DNA from: Aquimarina latercula DSM 2041
GTDB taxonomy: Bacteria > Bacteroidota > Bacteroidia > Flavobacteriales > Flavobacteriaceae
Assembly (NCBI RefSeq): GCF_000430645.1
Contig: NZ_KE387185.1
Span: 1,461,780 to 1,525,779 of the forward strand
Direction of reading: 5' to 3'
Length of the DNA: 64,000 nucleotides
The notes beneath the pieces were generated by a model that saw only the letters and a list, made by a program, of their open reading frames with translations, did not search any database and had not been told where the DNA came from. Below are positions 61,701-64,000 of the stretch, one piece after another. How positions within the stretch are numbered: position 1 is the stretch's first letter; every line of letters begins with the position of its first letter. The translations under genes were made by a program, and so were the position numbers.

Positions 61701-61778
61701 ATTATAACAAGAGGGATAGATAATGGTTTTTATCCAGCTGTTAGTACTTACTCGATGGGTGTGAATGTTAATTTTTAA
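58713..61778 (+). CDS. SusC/RagA-type TonB-linked outer-membrane transporter
   Basis: 1,021 residues. Signal peptide (LLYLFVIATHFCVAQ), then a carboxypeptidase-D-regulatory-like domain (about 22-100, VTGKTVNSKNGEPLPFVNI), a TonB-box-like stretch (VVVIGYGTQRKKEITGSV, about 105-122), the plug (about 120-225: LRGTVAGVEVSQQGG, DIYVDGALTDFNNI, LKDAQAAIYGSTAANGVILITTK) and a 22-strand barrel ending VNVNF. Such proteins import oligosaccharides or peptides with a SusD lid, powered by TonB. The next gene is its SusD, 23 bases away, so this is a polysaccharide utilisation locus; substrate is unknown from this window. Confidence 0.96.
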   Translation: MRNILLYLFVIATHFCVAQENTVTGKTVNSKNGEPLPFVNIINKTKNTGTTSDFDGVFSIVVENGETLEFSSVGFKTITMVIKDTAVLDVQMDEDVAELESVVVIGYGTQRKKEITGSVSIVGDDVVSELQPQIATEALRGTVAGVEVSQQGGNPGAAFNINIRGISSNSNNRPDIYVDGALTDFNNINPDDIETFTVLKDAQAAIYGSTAANGVILITTKAGRRGQKPKLSYSNYYGFQQVTKKINVLNATEYALVQNEKFVNGGDPIRFTNIASLGRGTDWQEEIFNTAAVFNHALSVRGGGEKYTYLLSGAHLEQEGAIGGSKARYQRDNVRLKSDIFLSETFKVRTDINYLYTENGGIFANGLGSVTFNALNSEPTIPLRDDNGVLSLGSAESSNEVFNPVTQIENTFNEFSQNRFSGFLNLEYDIVQNLELNGRLNITHQSGKQRSFTPSFVYGPGKTANVDPGENTVFEQIDNNNNYVFDYFATYSNTFAENHDVTLTAGGSAQRFWGFGFNGVAFDIPFNSFDFAILSNGRPFSPSIDDDERPNPDNLFGRFEYANTRSSLFGRFQYGFKGKYLLSAVFRNDRSSLFAPGFESADFFGITAGWVVSDESFMENTGITLLKIRGSYGELGNDKALETRQGVFNFDLQGEGEFPINGGNTIIRGAAPGSLGNPFLKWEVAKQLDVGFDLQLLDGRFNFVFDYFIKDTENQIVDVDVSGILGGGTAGAVVAPQNVGDIRNKGMEFSADYSFNIGKLEIGLGANLTVIDNEVTKVIGGEFIEQSGFRLGQAAARFQEGLPVGSFYGLQTAGIFQTQEEIDNHATYNLGATPAPGDLIFVDTNNDGVVDNDDRTYLGDPLGDFTYGINLSLQYKGIDFSIRGFGSQGNELLRSYERDNPFVNQLDYVLGRWTGPGTSNEIPRLTTETTNNGLLSTFFVEDASYFRINNIQLGYSIPVDPFKSIGLEKLRIYMLATNPFTFTEYRGYDPAAQTGNIITRGIDNGFYPAVSTYSMGVNVNF

Positions 61779-61801
61779 AAAGAAAGAAGCAAATTATAAC
61801 T

Positions 61802-63319
61802 ATGAAAAATATTAAAAACACTTATTTAACGATAGTTGTGTCCATGGCTTTTGTTATGATACCGCTATCCTGTAGTGAAGATTTTACAAATGTAGAACAA
61901 GAATTTGAAGTTGGGGTAGATGAATTTTTTCTTGAGGATGAGGCTTTTTTCGAATTGTTAATAAGCGCATATGATCCTTTAGCTTTTAGTTGGCAGACAC
62001 AGCTTTTTGGAGAATTTATGTCTGATAATGCTATAGTGGCTGGAGAAGATGGATGTCAGGATATTCCCGAGTTTCAAAGATTAGGTACATTAACACACAC
62101 AACTACTAATATCGCTGTGGCTCGCTTATGGGATTCTCTTTTTGGAGGAGTATTTAGAGCTTCGTTTTTTTTAGATAATGCACAAACTAGGGAGTTTGAA
62201 GATAAAGATGTATTTATAGCAGAAGCACGTTTTTTAAGAGCACTTTTTTATTTTGAGTTAGTCCGTAATTTTGGAGGTGTACCTCTAAAAGAATCCCGTT
62301 TTTTGCCAGGCGATGAAACAGCAATTCCTAGAAGTTCTATTGAAGAGACTTATGAATTTATCGAAAACGACCTGAATGCAGCAATTCCTGATCTTCCTAT
62401 TGCCCAATCTCAGGTCGGTAGAGTTACCAGAGGAGGAGCTATGGCATTATTGGGGAAAGTAAAATTTTACCAAGAAGATTGGGATGGTGCGGTCGAAGCA
62501 CTTACATCTGTTACCACATTAGGGTTTTCTTTAATGCCTAATTTTGGAGATGTATTTACTACAGTGGGTGAAAATGGTATTGAGTCTGTTTTTGAGATAC
62601 AGTATTCTAATGCAGAAGGTGGTAATTGGAACAATTGGCAAGAAAATGCTGAGAGTGAGGGTAATATCGGGGCGTTCTTTTCAGGTCCCCGTTTAAGCGG
62701 AGATCCTGTATATGATGCTGGGTTTAGTTTTAATATACCACAATCTGATCTGGTAGATTTATATGCCGCTACTGATAGTAGAAAATCCCCTACAATACTA
62801 AACTTACTTGAATATTTTGGTGTAACAACCGAACAAGAACTTATTGATAGTGCTATAGAATATACACCAGGATGTGAAACGGACAGAGGATTTTATTTCA
62901 ATAAAATTATTCCGAGAACTGGAGAGATAGACGGAGCTAATCAATTCGCTAGGTCTCCTTATAACCATAGATATATAAGATACGCTGATGTGTTGTTAAT
63001 GTTGGCAGAAGCACATAATAGAAAAACCGCACCGAATGAGAACTTAGCCAAGAGTTTTTTACGTCAGGTTGTAGATAGAGCACATGGTACTGGCGTAATA
63101 AGTATTCCAGAATCAGGAATGCAACTTACACAAAGAATCTGGGACGAAAGAAGGTTAGAGTTTGCCGGAGAAGGAGATAGATTTTATGATTTGATAAGAA
63201 CAAATCAGGCAGCAAGTAGACTTCCAAATTTTGAAATTGGGAAGCATGAATTATTTCCTATACCGTTAGATGAGATTCAATTTTCTCAAGGAAATTGGAC
63301 GCAAAACCCAGGTTGGTAA
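61802..63319 (+). CDS. SusD/RagB-type nutrient-binding lipoprotein
   Basis: 505 residues. Lipoprotein signal with lipobox PLSCSED (cysteine about residue 24). SusD-like helices carry the landmarks EARFLRALFYFELVRNFGGVPL (about 140-160), RVTRGGAMALLGKVKFYQEDWDGAVEAL (TPR-like), YNHRYIRYADVLLMLAEAHNRK (about 385-405) and the late WDERRLEFAGEGDRFYDLIRTN. It binds the glycan (or peptide) on the cell surface and closes over SusC. It is paired with the susC gene 23 bases upstream and followed after 23 bases by a third lipoprotein gene. Confidence 0.96.
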   Translation: MKNIKNTYLTIVVSMAFVMIPLSCSEDFTNVEQEFEVGVDEFFLEDEAFFELLISAYDPLAFSWQTQLFGEFMSDNAIVAGEDGCQDIPEFQRLGTLTHTTTNIAVARLWDSLFGGVFRASFFLDNAQTREFEDKDVFIAEARFLRALFYFELVRNFGGVPLKESRFLPGDETAIPRSSIEETYEFIENDLNAAIPDLPIAQSQVGRVTRGGAMALLGKVKFYQEDWDGAVEALTSVTTLGFSLMPNFGDVFTTVGENGIESVFEIQYSNAEGGNWNNWQENAESEGNIGAFFSGPRLSGDPVYDAGFSFNIPQSDLVDLYAATDSRKSPTILNLLEYFGVTTEQELIDSAIEYTPGCETDRGFYFNKIIPRTGEIDGANQFARSPYNHRYIRYADVLLMLAEAHNRKTAPNENLAKSFLRQVVDRAHGTGVISIPESGMQLTQRIWDERRLEFAGEGDRFYDLIRTNQAASRLPNFEIGKHELFPIPLDEIQFSQGNWTQNPGW

Positions 63320-63342
63320 TATATTAATCAAGAGCAAGAAAA

Positions 63343-64000
63343 ATGAAAAATTTTAATTTAATTATAGTATTAGTATTGTCAATCTTATTTATAGGATGTC
63401 AACAAGATGATAGTAGTACCGCTTTTATTGCAAATGCAGAGGAAGCTATTGTGACAGATGTAATGTTTGGAATTTCCGACGATAATTCAGGAGATGTTAC
63501 GATTACTCCTTTAGGAAATAATGTATTATCCTTTGATGTGTTTTTTGGAGATGACACCATAAATCCGGTAACTGTGATCAATGGAGAAAGTGTAGAGCAT
63601 ACCTATGCTAGCGAAGGAATCTATGAAATAACAGTGCTTGCTTATAATGCAATTGGAGAAATTAGTGAATACAAAGAAGATCTAGAAGTGTCGTTTAAAG
63701 CACCGGAGAATCTTACTTTTCAAGTAATTCCTGATAATAATGACTTCCTTACATATTCGATACAAGCGGATGCGGATTTTGCAACATACATAGAAGTTTA
63801 TTTTGGAGAGTTTGCAAACGAATTTATACAAATCGCTCCTGGAGATACTGCTACATATACCTATCAGACAGAAGGCGAATATTCAATTACTATTATAGCG
63901 TATAGTGGCGGTGCTGCTGTAACTCAAGATATGGGAATTATAGATGTATCTATTCCCCAAGAATTAGAAATTACATTTGATGATCCAGATGCAATGTATT
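63343..64000 (+). CDS. PKD-like surface lipoprotein of the susCD operon, 5' part (cut by window edge)
   Basis: ATG at 63343; 219 codons stay open to the window end. Signal with lipobox LFIGC (cysteine about residue 19). Two PKD-like immunoglobulin units are visible: one with DVFFGDDTI and EHTYASEGIYEITVLAYN (about 66-108), a second with EVYFGEFAN and TYTYQTEGEYSITIIAYSG (about 146-190), with the HTY...G.Y.ITV signature of PKD strands. It starts 23 bases after susD. Third-gene PKD lipoproteins next to SusCD usually bind glycan on the cell surface, and in some flavobacteria they accompany laminarin loci; that substrate is only a guess. The remainder of the gene is outside the window. Confidence 0.78.
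   Translation, partial: MKNFNLIIVLVLSILFIGCQQDDSSTAFIANAEEAIVTDVMFGISDDNSGDVTITPLGNNVLSFDVFFGDDTINPVTVINGESVEHTYASEGIYEITVLAYNAIGEISEYKEDLEVSFKAPENLTFQVIPDNNDFLTYSIQADADFATYIEVYFGEFANEFIQIAPGDTATYTYQTEGEYSITIIAYSGGAAVTQDMGIIDVSIPQELEITFDDPDAMY

Noticed and set aside
1..64000. CRISPR arrays, insertion sequences, integrases, tRNA or rRNA genes
   Set aside because: No regularly spaced direct repeats, no transposase or integrase-like protein, and no tRNA or rRNA cloverleaf or conserved rRNA core was recognised in any gap.

Overview
The window is an AT-rich chromosomal stretch from a member of the Bacteroidota, almost certainly family Flavobacteriaceae. The support is a SusC/SusD pair, type IX secretion (T9SS) C-terminal domains of both kinds (a CHU_C/gliding type and a short type A), a PorP/SprF-like protein, lipoproteins with short Bacteroidota lipoboxes, a Porin_10-type porin, many families typical of flavobacteria (DUF4230, DUF5522, DUF4136, DUF2157 with GDYXXLXY) and promoters of the Bacteroidota type (TTG, 17-23 nt, TAnnTTTG). 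An Aquimarina-like marine genus would fit, but that is a guess. I saw no rRNA, tRNA, CRISPR, transposase or phage gene; most of the window looks like ordinary core and shell chromosome.

Layout. 1-267 is the N-terminus of a CPA1 Na+/H+ antiporter cut by the window edge. 376-5825 (minus strand) is a compact cluster: a Crp/Fnr regulator, a Rieske-glutamate-synthase-like fusion, an unrecognised protein, a DUF2721 membrane protein and a Rieske-thiamine-diphosphate enzyme fusion. 6297-10482 holds a short SSB, two overlapping DinB-like genes, a membrane-anchored unknown, a second Crp/Fnr regulator and an M20 amidohydrolase. 10552-16663 has a GNAT enzyme and then a tight run: a kinase-aminotransferase fusion followed by a molybdate ABC transporter operon (ModA, a stand-alone TOBE/Mop protein, ModB, ModC, a DUF2867 protein).

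16635-21575 carries small conserved envelope and hypothetical genes, a D-cysteine desulfhydrase/ACC-deaminase homologue, a LysM glucosaminidase and hemL. 21637-31298 has a large zinc metalloprotease, a polytopic membrane protein, a helical-repeat protein, YiaA, TPR, DUF2157 and GDYXXLXY genes. 31375-39928 has a SPOR protein, a 1,469-residue T9SS-exported adhesin-like protein with its SprF-like partner, and a PhoD phosphatase. 40012-52611 mixes housekeeping genes (lysS, lipB) with secreted proteins, a membrane-tethered LuxR-type regulator, a C1q-like secreted protein and two genes too small for ordinary ORF calling: a YqaE/Pmp3 proteolipid (48313-48471) and a frameshifted cysteine-rich peptide with a Gly-Gly leader (45212-45411). 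52695-58071 has a lipoprotein, rnhB and a porin. 58713-64000 is the start of a polysaccharide utilisation locus: SusC, SusD and a PKD-type lipoprotein running off the end.

The two observations most worth following are the cluster with two unrelated enzymes each carrying its own N-terminal Rieske domain, and the knottin-spaced, double-glycine-leader peptide whose reading frame is broken in an A6 run. Family names are assigned from recognised motifs by eye; none was confirmed by a search.
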